Assembly (NCBI GenBank): GCA_017473225.1
Contig: JAFUMG010000056.1
Location: 1 to 34,112, forward strand
Length of the DNA stretch: 34,112 bases
Direction of reading: 5' to 3'
DNA from: Oscillospiraceae bacterium
Lineage (GTDB): Bacteria; Bacillota; Clostridia; Oscillospirales; Oscillospiraceae
The notes beneath the pieces are model-generated. The model was not told the DNA's origin and did not search any database. It saw only the letters and a list, made by a program, of their open reading frames with translations. Below, in pieces: positions 7,456-14,744 of this stretch. Position numbers and translations under genes: made by a program. Positions within the stretch are counted from its first letter, which is position 1; the number at the start of each line of letters is the position of its first letter.

Positions 7456-7715
7456 AAATTGTAGTTTGTCGTTCCGTTGAACAGTGGTTGCGGCGTCTAA
7501 AAATAAGCTGTCATTGCGAGCCAGTCCGCAGACTGGCGTGGCAATCCCCCATGGCAACGCAGCGCAGTTAAGTGTTGAAAACCCGGGTATTTCCAGGTAT
7601 ATCCTGTCGTTTACATCTCTGTCAGTTCCCGGAAGAACCGGGGGATTGCCACGCCAGTGTGAGCACTGGCTCGCAATGACATACTTCTTTTTAACTGCGC
7701 ACGAAACTACAATTT
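7456..7715. repeat. Modular palindromic element, copy 5 (core C)
   Basis: A 260-bp element with the same ends, AAATTGTAG (7456-7464) and CTACAATTT (7707-7715), as copies 1-4, but a different core. The core arms are TGTCATTGCGAGCCAGT with GACTGGCGTGGCAATCCCC on one side and the inverse GGGGATTGCCACGCCAGT with CACTGGCTCGCAATGACA on the other. The central stretch is unique. It fills the gap between the convergent malQ and azlD genes. Confidence 0.85.
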
Positions 7716-7732
7716 CCCCCTCACAAGACACG

Positions 7733-7760
7733 AAAAGAGACACCTTTCGGTGTCTCTTTT
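7733..7760 (-). terminator. Terminator of the cyuA-azlC-azlD operon
   Basis: A perfect 12-bp stem (7733-7744 with 7749-7760) ends 3 bp after the azlD stop. Its arm ends TTTT on either strand, so it could act in both directions. Confidence 0.85.
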
Positions 7761-7763
7761 AAT

Positions 7764-8072
7764 TTAGATCAGACTGATGATCCGCTCCAGCAGGAAGACC
7801 GTCACGCAGCTAGCGAGGGAGACCGTCAGCAGGCTCTTACCGAAGAAGGCAAGGACCACCGCCACGATCAGGGCCCCCAGGCCGCTGATCACCGACTCCG
7901 TGGAATACAGGATCGCCGGGAAGGTCATGGCCGTCAGGCAGGCGTAGGGCACATAGTGCAGGAAGGAACGGACAAAGCGGCTCTTGATGGGCTTGCGGAA
8001 GACCGTCAGGGGCAGCACCCGGATCAGGTACGTGGTCAGCGCCATGGCGGCGATGTAGGCATAAATGCTCAT
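7764..8072 (-). CDS. azlD: AzlD-type branched-chain amino acid export subunit
   Basis: A 102-residue protein with about four transmembrane helices. The AzlD family forms the small subunit of the AzlCD exporter for branched-chain amino acids and analogues. The N-terminal motif ALTTYLIRVLPLTVF and the mid-protein VPYACLTAMTFPAIL are typical of the family, and the length is normal. Its ATG overlaps the azlC stop by 4 bp (ATGA), which indicates coupling and supports a two-subunit complex. It is the last gene before a strong terminator. Confidence 0.9.
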   Translation of the reverse strand: MSIYAYIAAMALTTYLIRVLPLTVFRKPIKSRFVRSFLHYVPYACLTAMTFPAILYSTESVISGLGALIVAVVLAFFGKSLLTVSLASCVTVFLLERIISLI

Positions 8073-8779
8073 GCTTCCACCTCCTCATCGGGGATGGGGA
8101 ACAGCCAGGCGCAGACCGCCGCGGCCGCCACCGTGCAGATCACGATGGAAATACCCGCGGAGACCCGGTTCAGCCCCGGCACCCAGGTAAACAGGCAGCT
8201 GAGCACCAGCGCCAGAGCCACCGCCACCAGCACCGGCTTTTCCTGCCGGGCCGGGGGCACCACGATGGCGATGAACATGCCGTAGAGCATGACGCCCAGA
8301 GCGACCCGGACCATCTCCGGCAGGGCGGAGCCCGCCAGGGCGCCCAGCAGCGTGCCGCCGGTCCAGCCCAGGAAGGGCGTCAGCCCCAGGCCCAGCAGGA
8401 AGGGCACCGTCAAGGGCTGTGTCTCCGCCATGGCCAGGGCAAAGATCTCGTCCGTATTGAAAAAGGCGATGGCCAGCCGGGGCAGGACGCCGATGCGGCT
8501 GCCCATTTTCTGGCTCAGCGCCAGGCTCATCAGGGCATAACGGCTGTTGATGACCAGCTGGGTCAGGATCATCTCCCAGAGCCCCGCGCCGGCGATGATC
8601 AGCGTCAGGCCCGCGAACTGGCCCGCGCTGGTCAGGTTGGTGGCGGAGATCAGCGTCGCGTCAAGCCATTTCAGCCCCTGGGCCACTGCCATGGCACCGA
8701 AGCCGAAGCTGACGGAGAAATATCCCACGCCTACCGGCACGCCCCGACGGACGCCCCGGCAATATTCTTTCCATTTCAT
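8069..8779 (-). CDS. azlC: AzlC family branched-chain amino acid exporter
   Basis: A 236-residue, roughly seven-helix membrane protein, the large subunit of AzlCD. Family features are GVPVGVGYFSVSFGFGAMA near the N-terminus and LTSAGQFAGLTLI in the second helix region, followed by the NSRYALMSLALSQKM segment. It lies 38 bp after the cysteine desulfidase gene with no terminator between, so both are probably on one mRNA. Substrate is inferred from the family only; in this sulfur amino acid context, export of an analogue or by-product is conceivable. Confidence 0.9.
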   Translation of the reverse strand: MKWKEYCRGVRRGVPVGVGYFSVSFGFGAMAVAQGLKWLDATLISATNLTSAGQFAGLTLIIAGAGLWEMILTQLVINSRYALMSLALSQKMGSRIGVLPRLAIAFFNTDEIFALAMAETQPLTVPFLLGLGLTPFLGWTGGTLLGALAGSALPEMVRVALGVMLYGMFIAIVVPPARQEKPVLVAVALALVLSCLFTWVPGLNRVSAGISIVICTVAAAAVCAWLFPIPDEEVEA

Positions 8780-8817
8780 AAATACTTCATCTCGATCAGA
8801 AAAAATTGACCACCGGT

Positions 8818-10098
8818 TTACTCATCCTGCAGCATGATCTCCAGGATGGTCCTGTCGGTCTCACGCATACCCTCCCGGGCCAGGATGCCCACATTGCGCA
8901 CCGTCCGGTCCGCGCCCTTGGTGACGATGCCGTCGCCGCCGCAGAACTGCTGGCCTTCCAGATACATGTGGTAGCCCAGGATGCCCGCGTCCACCGCGGC
9001 GGCGATCTTCGCCGCGCAGGAGGGCTTGGCGCCGTCGCAGATGGTGCCGGAGAGGATGGCGATGGCGTTCACCAGAATATGGGCCACCGCCTCTTTCCCG
9101 CCGCCCTGCAGGTAAGCGATGCCCGCCGCCGCGCCGCAGCCGGCGCTGATGGCGCCGCAATAGGCGCTGAGCCGTCCGATGCCCGCCTTCTGGTGCAGCG
9201 TCACCAGGTCACTAAGGGCCACGGCCCGCAGGAGCTTGTCCTCGGAGACCCCCAGGCCTCTGGCGAAGACCACCACCGGCACACTGGCGGTGATGCCCTG
9301 ATTGCCGGAGCCGGAGCAGATGATCACGGGCATTTCGCAGCCGCTCATCCGGGCATCGGAGCCGGCGGCGGCATAGGCGCTGGCCCGCTTTTCCAGGGAA
9401 TCTCCCTGATGGCGGAGGATGACCGTGCCGATATTGGCGCCCCAATTGCCGGACAGTCCCTCCTCGGCGATGGCCATGTTATACCGGACCTGGCGGCCCA
9501 TCAGCTCCCGGATATCCTCCGGGTCCACGCTGTCGGCGAATTCCACGATCTTTTCGATGCTCAGGCAGGACTTGTCCGTCAGGCCCTCCTCCGAGGAATC
9601 GCTCACCGGCAGCTCCAGCAGCCGCCGGCCGTTTTTCTCCAGCAGGACGATGTTGGTGTGGTTGTTGACGATCCGGATCCGGGCGGTATTGCCCTGCCCC
9701 GCCAAAGTCAGGTCGATGTCAAACACCAGGCCCGAGGGGGCGGGACTGATCTCCAGATCCACCTGCTCGATGTAGGCCTTGATCTTCCCGTAATCCTCCG
9801 CCGGCACGCTGCTGATGACCTCCAGCTCCCGGTCCGGGTCGCCGGAGATGATACCGGCGCAGACCGCCGCGGGCATTCCGTGGAGCCCGCCGGTATTGGG
9901 CACGATGACGCTCTTAACGTTTTTAATGATATTGCCGCTGACAAAAAGCCGGAGCTTCTCCGGCACACAGCCCAGCAGCTGCCGGCCCTTGGCGCCGGCA
10001 TAGGCCAGGGCAATGGGCTCCGTACAGCCCAGGGCGGGCTTCAGCTCCTCTTGCAGGATGCTCAGATACTGCTGATACAGGATATCGTCTTTATTCAT
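8818..10098 (-). CDS. cyuA: L-cysteine desulfidase / serine dehydratase alpha-like (UPF0597)
   Basis: A 426-residue cytoplasmic protein of the UPF0597/CyuA family, oxygen-sensitive [4Fe-4S] enzymes that split L-cysteine to sulfide, ammonia and pyruvate. Family features are LKPALGCTEPIALAYAGA near the N-terminus, VPNTGGLHGMPAA, IICSGSGNQGITASVPV in the second half, and SAYCGAISAGCGAAAG. The scattered conserved cysteines fit a cluster with one catalytic Cys. The start at 10098 is set by GAGGAGA 7 bp upstream rather than the ATG at 10113. It has its own promoter (10132-10160) and leads an operon with azlC-azlD. Serine dehydratase activity is an alternative. Confidence 0.88.
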   Translation of the reverse strand: MNKDDILYQQYLSILQEELKPALGCTEPIALAYAGAKGRQLLGCVPEKLRLFVSGNIIKNVKSVIVPNTGGLHGMPAAVCAGIISGDPDRELEVISSVPAEDYGKIKAYIEQVDLEISPAPSGLVFDIDLTLAGQGNTARIRIVNNHTNIVLLEKNGRRLLELPVSDSSEEGLTDKSCLSIEKIVEFADSVDPEDIRELMGRQVRYNMAIAEEGLSGNWGANIGTVILRHQGDSLEKRASAYAAAGSDARMSGCEMPVIICSGSGNQGITASVPVVVFARGLGVSEDKLLRAVALSDLVTLHQKAGIGRLSAYCGAISAGCGAAAGIAYLQGGGKEAVAHILVNAIAILSGTICDGAKPSCAAKIAAAVDAGILGYHMYLEGQQFCGGDGIVTKGADRTVRNVGILAREGMRETDRTILEIMLQDE

Positions 10099-10131
10099 GG
10101 GGTCTCTCCTCATGCTGACAAATTTTAACTT

Positions 10132-10160
10132 ATTATACCAGCGTATCCCGCCGAAATCAA
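10132..10160 (-). promoter_or_regulatory. Promoter of cyuA-azlC-azlD
   Basis: Minus strand TTGATT (10155-10160), 17-bp spacer, TATAAT (10132-10137), just downstream of the preceding operon's terminator. Confidence 0.82.
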
Positions 10161-10195
10161 TATTGCAATTTCATGAAAGCGTGTTTTGGTGATAT

Positions 10196-10225
10196 GCCAA
10201 AAGCGCCGTCCGGTGACGGCGCTTT
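10196..10225 (-). terminator. Terminator after the ATC-hydrolase-like gene
   Basis: An 11-bp stem, AAAGCGCCGTC (10200-10210) with GACGGCGCTTT (10215-10225), 4-nt loop, followed on the minus strand by TTTTGG. Confidence 0.8.
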
Positions 10226-10243
10226 GGATAACTTCCGCGGGGT

Positions 10244-10738
10244 TTACTTTTTATGATACCGCAGGGAGCAGACATCATCGCCCTTGGCAATGCACTTGGG
10301 CAGATCCAGCACCGCGCCGTAGCACTCGCCGATCCCGTGGTCACCGCACATGGCGATATCGCAGAGGGTAGCGATCTCCTCGTCAGTGCAGCCGGCCTTC
10401 TGCCAGGCCTTGACCAGGGGACAATAGTGGAAGTCAATGTCCAGTTCGTCATCGTTGGTCTTCAGCACGTCCATCTCAAACACAAGCTGGGCGGGCTTGG
10501 TGAACAGCACCTTTTTCAGGCCCTTCAGAGAATCGGTGCCGCCCTTCTTCACGTGCTTGGCGCCGTGGTCCAGGCCGCAGCGGCGGATAGCAGGCTCGCC
10601 GAATTCCTTCCAGTCCAGGCCCCGCTTGCCAGCTTCGTCGCACAGCAGATACAGCCAGTAGGCCCGGTGCTCCAACTGCTCCCGGATGGCCTGCAGAAGG
10701 CCGTTTTTATACTTGGGTTCATTCTTGACGATACTCAT
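10244..10738 (-). CDS. L-2-amino-thiazoline-4-carboxylate hydrolase-like protein
   Basis: A 164-residue cytoplasmic protein resembling the ATC hydrolase family (PF14196). The best-studied members open L-2-amino-thiazoline-4-carboxylate to S- or N-carbamoyl-cysteine on the way to cysteine. The family-like block is in the second half: ELDIDFHYCPLVKAWQKAG, TDEEIATLCDIAMCGDHG and a terminal AKGDDVC segment. The start at 10738 gives a 7-bp gap to GGAGG; the ATG 6 bp earlier would sit against it. It follows metQ after a hairpin and precedes cyuA, which fits a role in cysteine supply. The exact substrate in gut Clostridia is unproven. Confidence 0.8.
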   Translation of the reverse strand: MSIVKNEPKYKNGLLQAIREQLEHRAYWLYLLCDEAGKRGLDWKEFGEPAIRRCGLDHGAKHVKKGGTDSLKGLKKVLFTKPAQLVFEMDVLKTNDDELDIDFHYCPLVKAWQKAGCTDEEIATLCDIAMCGDHGIGECYGAVLDLPKCIAKGDDVCSLRYHKK

Positions 10739-10760
10739 ATTCATTCCTCCAAATATGCAG

Positions 10761-10786
10761 AAAAGGGAGGCTCGCGCCTCCCCTTT
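10761..10786 (-). terminator. Intercistronic hairpin after metQ
   Basis: A G+C-rich stem (10762-10771 with 10776-10786, one bulged C), followed on the minus strand by TTTTCTG. No promoter is evident before the next gene, so it probably lets some transcripts through and lowers expression downstream of metQ. Confidence 0.65.
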
Positions 10787-10799
10787 CATGGAATTTCAA

Positions 10800-11606
10800 T
10801 TAGAACAGGGGCACGACAGCGCCGGCGTAGGTCTCCTCGATGTAGGCCTTGACCTTCTCGCTCTTCAGAGCGTTCACCAGAGCCTGGATCTTCTCGGAAT
10901 TCTCGTTGCCTTCCTTGACTGCGATGACGTTCACATAGGCCTCCGCGGCGGCGCCGTCGGCAGCTTCCACAGCCAGAGCGTCAGCGATCTTCAGGCCGGC
11001 GTCGATGGCGTAGTTGCCGTTGATAACGGCCAGGTCCACATCCTGCAGGGTGGTGGGGATCAGCTCCGCCTTGGTCTCGACGATCTCGATGTTCTTGGGG
11101 TTCTCAGCGATGTCGGACTTGGTGGCGTTGATGCCGACGCCCTCCTTCAGGGTGATCAGGCCGACCTGCTCCAGCAGCAGCAGGGCCCGGGCTTCGTTGG
11201 TGGCATCGTTGGGAACGGCGATCTGAGCGCCGTCAGAGAGCTCCTCAACGGAAGCGGCCTTGCCGGCGTACAGGCCGAAGGGCTCGTAGTGGATGCCGGC
11301 AGCGCTGACCAGATGGGTGCCCTGCTCAACGTTGAAGTTGTTCATATAGGTGACGTGCTGGAAGTAGTTGGCATCCAGCTCGCCCTCCTCCAGGGAGGTG
11401 TTGGGGATGATGTAGTCGTCAAACTCCTTGATCTCCAGAGTCCAGCCGTCCTCAGCCAGGATCTCCTTGACAACTTCCAGAATTTCCGCGTGGGGAGCGG
11501 GGGTCGCGCCGACCTTGATGGTCTTGTCGTCAGCAGCATTGCCGCCGCAGGCAACCAGGGCCAGCACCAGGGTCAGGGTCAGGACCAGAGCAATGATCTT
11601 TTTCAT
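10800..11606 (-). CDS. metQ: Methionine ABC transporter substrate-binding lipoprotein MetQ
   Basis: A 268-residue lipoprotein of the NlpA/MetQ family that binds methionine outside the membrane and delivers it to MetNI. It has a signal peptide with lipobox LVAC (Cys about residue 20), then the family opening TIKVGATPAPHAEILEVV, FDDYIIPNTSLEEGELDANYFQH and IAVPNDATNEARALLLL. Length is standard. It follows metI by 4 bp, with GGAGAAT upstream of the ATG. The T-box leader with a Met codon supports methionine, although MetQ relatives can also bind other amino acids. Confidence 0.94.
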   Translation of the reverse strand: MKKIIALVLTLTLVLALVACGGNAADDKTIKVGATPAPHAEILEVVKEILAEDGWTLEIKEFDDYIIPNTSLEEGELDANYFQHVTYMNNFNVEQGTHLVSAAGIHYEPFGLYAGKAASVEELSDGAQIAVPNDATNEARALLLLEQVGLITLKEGVGINATKSDIAENPKNIEIVETKAELIPTTLQDVDLAVINGNYAIDAGLKIADALAVEAADGAAAEAYVNVIAVKEGNENSEKIQALVNALKSEKVKAYIEETYAGAVVPLF

Positions 11607-11610
11607 TTTC

Positions 11611-12357
11611 TTATTCTCCTTTTTTGGAATTTTTAGTGATACGCTTGTCCGTCTTCACGCACAGAGCGGTACCGATGGATTGGATCACCTGGACCAGGAT
11701 GACCAGGATGATGACGGCCACATACAGCACCAGAGTCTGGCTGCGGCCGTAGCCGCGCATCAGGCTGATGGCGCCCAGGCCGCCGCCGCCGATGTTGCCG
11801 GCCATGGCGCCGTAGCCCAGGATGGTGATGGTGGCATTGGTGGCACCGTTGATCAGGCTGGGCTTGCACTCGGGGAGCAGCACCTTAGTGATGATCTGCC
11901 AGGTGGAGCAGCCCATGGACTGGGCCGCTTCGATGACGCCCCGGTCCATCTCCCGGAGGCTGGCCTCCACCAGACGGGCCACATAGGGCGCCGCGGCGAC
12001 GGTCAGGGGGACGATGGTGGCGGTGGTGCCGATGGCGGTGCCCAGGATCAGGCGGCTCAGGGGGAAGACCATGACCATCAGGATCAGGAAGGGAATGGAG
12101 CGCAGCAGATTGATGACGGTGTTCAGGACGCTCATGACGCCCTTGGGCAGGGGCCGGATGCCGCCCTCCTCACCGGTGACCAGCAGGATGCCCAAAGGCA
12201 GGCCGATGACATAGGCCAGCACCGTGGCGATGAGGGGTGCGTACAGGGTCTCCCAGATGGCGAAGGGGATATTGCTGGGGTCCAGCAGGAACTCCACCTG
12301 CTCCGCCGCCTTGCTGACACCGAGGGATTCAAAAAACGCGGTCAAAGACTCAAGCAT
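11611..12357 (-). CDS. metI: Methionine ABC transporter permease MetI
   Basis: A 248-residue membrane permease with an N-terminal extension and about five transmembrane helices. The EAA loop that contacts the ATPase is clear (IEAAQSMGCSTWQIITKVLLPE), followed by INGATNATITILGYGAMAG, typical of MetI. Its ATG lies inside the end of metN (8-bp overlap), with GAGGAGGTG as ribosome-binding site. It works with MetN and MetQ as the MetNI2Q importer. Confidence 0.94.
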   Translation of the reverse strand: MLESLTAFFESLGVSKAAEQVEFLLDPSNIPFAIWETLYAPLIATVLAYVIGLPLGILLVTGEEGGIRPLPKGVMSVLNTVINLLRSIPFLILMVMVFPLSRLILGTAIGTTATIVPLTVAAAPYVARLVEASLREMDRGVIEAAQSMGCSTWQIITKVLLPECKPSLINGATNATITILGYGAMAGNIGGGGLGAISLMRGYGRSQTLVLYVAVIILVILVQVIQSIGTALCVKTDKRITKNSKKGE

Positions 12358-13363
12358 GATAATTGGGCACCTCCTCTACGGTGATATCCTTCTGGGATGT
12401 GATGTAAGCCAGAGCGTTGGCGGCCTCGGTCTCATCCTCCGGCAGGCCCAGCAGCATGGTGCCGAAGGCCTTGCCGTCGATATTGCGGGTATCGGCGCCC
12501 AGAATATTGACCTTGACGCCGCAGTCGATGGCCAGGGACGCGATCAGGGGCTGGTAAGCGGTGCCGCCGTTGAAGGCCACACGGATGACCTTGGTCTTGG
12601 GCAGCAGCTCCGCGGGCAGGCCGTCGGGATACACCAGACGCCGGCCGGCTTCGGTCTTCGGCATGGAGAAGACATCCTCCACCTTGCCGATCTCCGCCAC
12701 CACGCCGTGGTTCAGGATCGCCACCCGGCCGCAGATCTCCTCGATGACCTTCATGTCATGGGTGATGATGATGACGGTGACGCCCAGGTTCTTGTTGATA
12801 TCCTGCAGCAGCCGCAGGGTCTCCCGGGTGGTCTTGGGGTCCAGGGCAGAGGTAGCCTCGTCGCAGAGCAGGACCTCGGGGTTGGTGGCCAGGGCCCGGG
12901 CGATGGCGATGCGCTGCTTCTGGCCGCCGGAGAGCTGGACGGGATAGGCGTTCGCCTTGTCGGGCAGGCCCACGGTCTCCAACAGCTCCATGGCCCGCTT
13001 CTTCGCTTCCTTCTTGGGGGTGCCTACCAGCTCCAGGGGGAAGCAGACGTTCTCCAGAGAGGTCCGCTGGTCCAGCAGATTGAAGTGCTGGAAGATCATG
13101 GTGATCTTCTTGCGCTGGGCGCGCAGCTCCTTCTCGGACATGGCCATCAGGTTTTTGCCGTGGAAGAGGACCTCGCCCTCATCGGGCCGCTCCAGCAGGT
13201 TGATGCACCGGACCAGCGTGGACTTGCCCGCGCCGGACAGGCCGATGATGCCGAAGATCTCGCCCTTCTCCACCGCAATGTTCACGTCCCGCAGCGCGGC
13301 AACCTGGCTGTTGCCGTCGCCGAAGGTCTTGGAAAGGTGCTTCATTTCGATGATCGGTTCCAA
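12350..13363 (-). CDS. metN: Methionine ABC transporter ATP-binding protein MetN
   Basis: A 337-residue ATPase of the methionine importer. Walker A GLSGAGKST is at about 41-49, the ABC signature LSGGQKQR at 144-151 and Walker B VLLCDEATSALD from 165. The C-terminal 80 residues form a NIL (ACT-like) domain, which in MetN binds methionine and inhibits transport. The start is a TTG at 13361-13363, chosen because AAGGAGGG lies 7 bp before it and MetN proteins begin near this point; the ATG at 13402 lies inside the regulatory terminator hairpin and is rejected. It is first in the operon, behind a methionine T-box. Confidence 0.93.
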   Translation of the reverse strand: MEPIIEMKHLSKTFGDGNSQVAALRDVNIAVEKGEIFGIIGLSGAGKSTLVRCINLLERPDEGEVLFHGKNLMAMSEKELRAQRKKITMIFQHFNLLDQRTSLENVCFPLELVGTPKKEAKKRAMELLETVGLPDKANAYPVQLSGGQKQRIAIARALATNPEVLLCDEATSALDPKTTRETLRLLQDINKNLGVTVIIITHDMKVIEEICGRVAILNHGVVAEIGKVEDVFSMPKTEAGRRLVYPDGLPAELLPKTKVIRVAFNGGTAYQPLIASLAIDCGVKVNILGADTRNIDGKAFGTMLLGLPEDETEAANALAYITSQKDITVEEVPNYHA

Positions 13364-13380
13364 AATATCCCTCCTTAAAT

Positions 13381-13413
13381 AAAGAAAACGTCCTTGTGCC
13401 AATGCACAAGGAC
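13381..13413 (-). terminator. T-box regulated terminator
   Basis: A 10-bp stem, GTCCTTGTGC (13390-13399) with GCACAAGGAC (13404-13413), followed on the minus strand by GTTTTCTTT. Its 5' arm overlaps the antiterminator region, as needed for the switch. Confidence 0.9.
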
Positions 13414-13640
13414 GGAAGATTCCGTGTTACCACCTTGTTTCACAGCCCCCTCACGGCAGGCTGCCTCTGGGAGTACCAGCATACTCCTGCGCTTTAACGG
13501 GCGCACCCGTCGGAGACTACCTATCGCCCCCGCGGCTCCGGGACCATGTTCGGCCTGCTTCTGTCGTACCCCATCACACCAACCGGGGCTCTCTGAACGA
13601 AGGGGGCAGGCTTACTCTTCCCTTCACTGCCTTTGATATT
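13381..13640 (-). promoter_or_regulatory. T-box leader, methionine specifier
   Basis: Read on the minus strand, the leader has a Stem I with AGAGAGCC...GGTTGGTG distal-loop sequences, and a specifier loop GAACATGG whose ATG codon (13545-13547) reads tRNA-Met. The antiterminator sequence GGTGGTAACACGGAA (13420-13434) has a TGGT bulge that fits the ACCA end of that tRNA. A competing terminator follows. Uncharged tRNA-Met should stabilise the antiterminator and turn on metNIQ. The specifier was read by eye, but it agrees with the genes. Confidence 0.92.
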
Positions 13641-13646
13641 GACACC

Positions 13647-13675
13647 ATTGTACCAACTTCGTGTCCATTCGTCAA
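13647..13675 (-). promoter_or_regulatory. Promoter of the metNIQ T-box operon
   Basis: Minus strand TTGACG (13670-13675), 17-bp spacer, TACAAT (13647-13652), just before the T-box leader. Confidence 0.85.
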
Positions 13676-13704
13676 GCACAAATATTGCTTCCGGGACAGA
13701 TTTT

Positions 13705-14070
13705 TTATTCCGCTCCCTGGTATTCCAGCCATTCCACCGCCTGCTGGCCCCGGGCCGTCAGGGCGAAGCTGCCCCGGACAGGATAAGCGGCGTAGCCGTG
13801 GTAATCGAAGCCGGAAATGCTCTGGCTGTAGTCGATGTCGATGAGCCCCCGCTTCTGAAGGCACTGGAGGATCAGGCTGTATTCCGCCGGGCTCCGGTCC
13901 GTCTCTTCCAGATAGACGGGCACATCATCGTCCATCCGCCGTGCCACCGGCAGGAAGGGGATCTGGGCCAGGGTCCGGAGCATCCCGATCTCACCCTCCG
14001 TCAATTCCATCGCGCCGGAACAGCCGCCGCATCCCCCGCAGCCGCCGGAACAGTTCTTGCAGTCACTCAT
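13705..14070 (-). CDS. Cys-rich N-terminus, winged-helix-like small protein
   Basis: A 121-residue protein of unknown function. The first 20 residues hold five cysteines in a Gly-rich run (pattern CxxCxxxCxxCxxC), which could bind a metal or iron-sulfur cluster. The rest is soluble, with helices and a C-terminal ALTARGQQAVEWLEYQ segment like the wing end of winged-helix regulators. The second of two adjacent ATGs (14070) is chosen for its 7-bp gap to GGAGG. A near-consensus promoter lies at 14097-14125. It is alone in its transcription unit as far as I can see. A redox- or metal-sensing role is speculation. Confidence 0.72.
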   Translation of the reverse strand: MSDCKNCSGGCGGCGGCSGAMELTEGEIGMLRTLAQIPFLPVARRMDDDVPVYLEETDRSPAEYSLILQCLQKRGLIDIDYSQSISGFDYHGYAAYPVRGSFALTARGQQAVEWLEYQGAE

Positions 14071-14096
14071 CATGATCCCTCCAAACATTTTTCTGC

Positions 14097-14125
14097 ATCA
14101 TAGCAGGTTATGGGGGAAATGTCAA
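14097..14125 (-). promoter_or_regulatory. Promoter of the Cys-rich protein gene
   Basis: Minus strand TTGACA (14120-14125), 17-bp spacer, TATGAT (14097-14102). The -35 box runs 2 bp into the palindromic element that starts at 14124. Confidence 0.82.
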
Positions 14126-14311
14126 ATTGTAGTTTAACGCACAGTCTGCATATTACCGACAACGCTGTCATCCCGAGCGAGCGTCAGCGAGTCGAGGGAT
14201 CTTGGCACCGATTTTACTGCAAATCTCAACGAAATGCGTAGATCCCTCGACTCCATTTCATTCCGCTCGGGATGACAGCTGCGGTGCGTAAGGGAACGAC
14301 AAACTACACTT
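14124..14311. repeat. Modular palindromic element, copy 4 (core B, inverted)
   Basis: A 188-bp element whose left end is AAATTGTAG and whose right end is CTACACTT, slightly decayed. Its core at 14165-14278 is the reverse complement of 3495-3608 with one mismatch seen by eye, and its flanks match the flanks of copy 3 in the same inverted sense. It lies between the divergent Cys-rich protein and trxA promoters. Confidence 0.88.
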
Positions 14312-14321
14312 CCCCTCCCCA

Positions 14322-14350
14322 TTGCATCTATCCTGAAAATAGGATATACT
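14322..14350 (+). promoter_or_regulatory. Promoter of trxA
   Basis: TTGCAT (14322-14327), 17-bp spacer, TATACT (14345-14350), starting 11 bp after the end of element copy 4. Confidence 0.75.
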
Positions 14351-14383
14351 GATCTCAGACAAACATGCAAAGGAGAATGCCCC

Positions 14384-14695
14384 ATGTCCATTCAGCACAT
14401 TACAAAAGCCAATTTTGACACTCTGGTAAAAGCCTCCCCCAAGCCCGTTCTGCTGGACTTCTGGGCCAGCTGGTGCGGCCCCTGCAGGATGATCGCCCCC
14501 ATCGTGGAGGAGATCGCCGAAGAAAACGAGGAGCTCCTCGTCGGCAAGGTCAACGTGGACGAGGAGATGGAGCTTGCCATGGAATTCGGCATCGCCAGCA
14601 TCCCCACCCTGCTGGTCTTCCGGGGCGGCGCCGTCACCGGCAAAATCGTCGGCTACCGCCCCAAGGCGGATATCCTGAAAATGCTGGACCTGTGA
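14384..14695 (+). CDS. trxA: Thioredoxin
   Basis: A 103-residue cytoplasmic thiol-disulfide oxidoreductase. The active site WCGPC is at about residues 30-34 within LLDFWASWCGPCRM, and the cis-Pro loop is IASIPTLLVFRGG. Length and fold order match classic thioredoxin. AAGGAG precedes the ATG. It has its own promoter and shares a two-way terminator with the convergent regulator gene. No thioredoxin reductase is nearby. Confidence 0.95.
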   Translation: MSIQHITKANFDTLVKASPKPVLLDFWASWCGPCRMIAPIVEEIAEENEELLVGKVNVDEEMELAMEFGIASIPTLLVFRGGAVTGKIVGYRPKADILKMLDL

Positions 14696-14710
14696 TCCTG
14701 CCAAGACGCA

Positions 14711-14740
14711 AAAACCGCGCGGATGTATCCGCGCGGTTTT
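14711..14740. terminator. Bidirectional terminator, trxA and DtxR-type gene
   Basis: A perfect 13-bp stem (14711-14723 with 14728-14740) with AAAA and TTTT outer ends serves both convergent genes. Confidence 0.9.
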
Positions 14741-14744
14741 CCTT

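Noticed and set aside
7456..7715. Small ORFs inside palindromic element copy 5
   Set aside because: They follow the inverted repeat arms in both directions and have no coding features.
8806..10128. 440-codon plus-strand ORF opposite cyuA
   Set aside because: It mirrors the cyuA coding frame and has no known motif.
13361..13402. ATG at 13402 as the metN start
   Set aside because: It would lie within the T-box terminator hairpin; the TTG at 13363 has AAGGAGGG at the correct distance.
13364..13640. Small ORFs inside the T-box leader
   Set aside because: The region is explained by a methionine T-box with specifier, antiterminator and terminator; the ORFs have no ribosome-binding sites.
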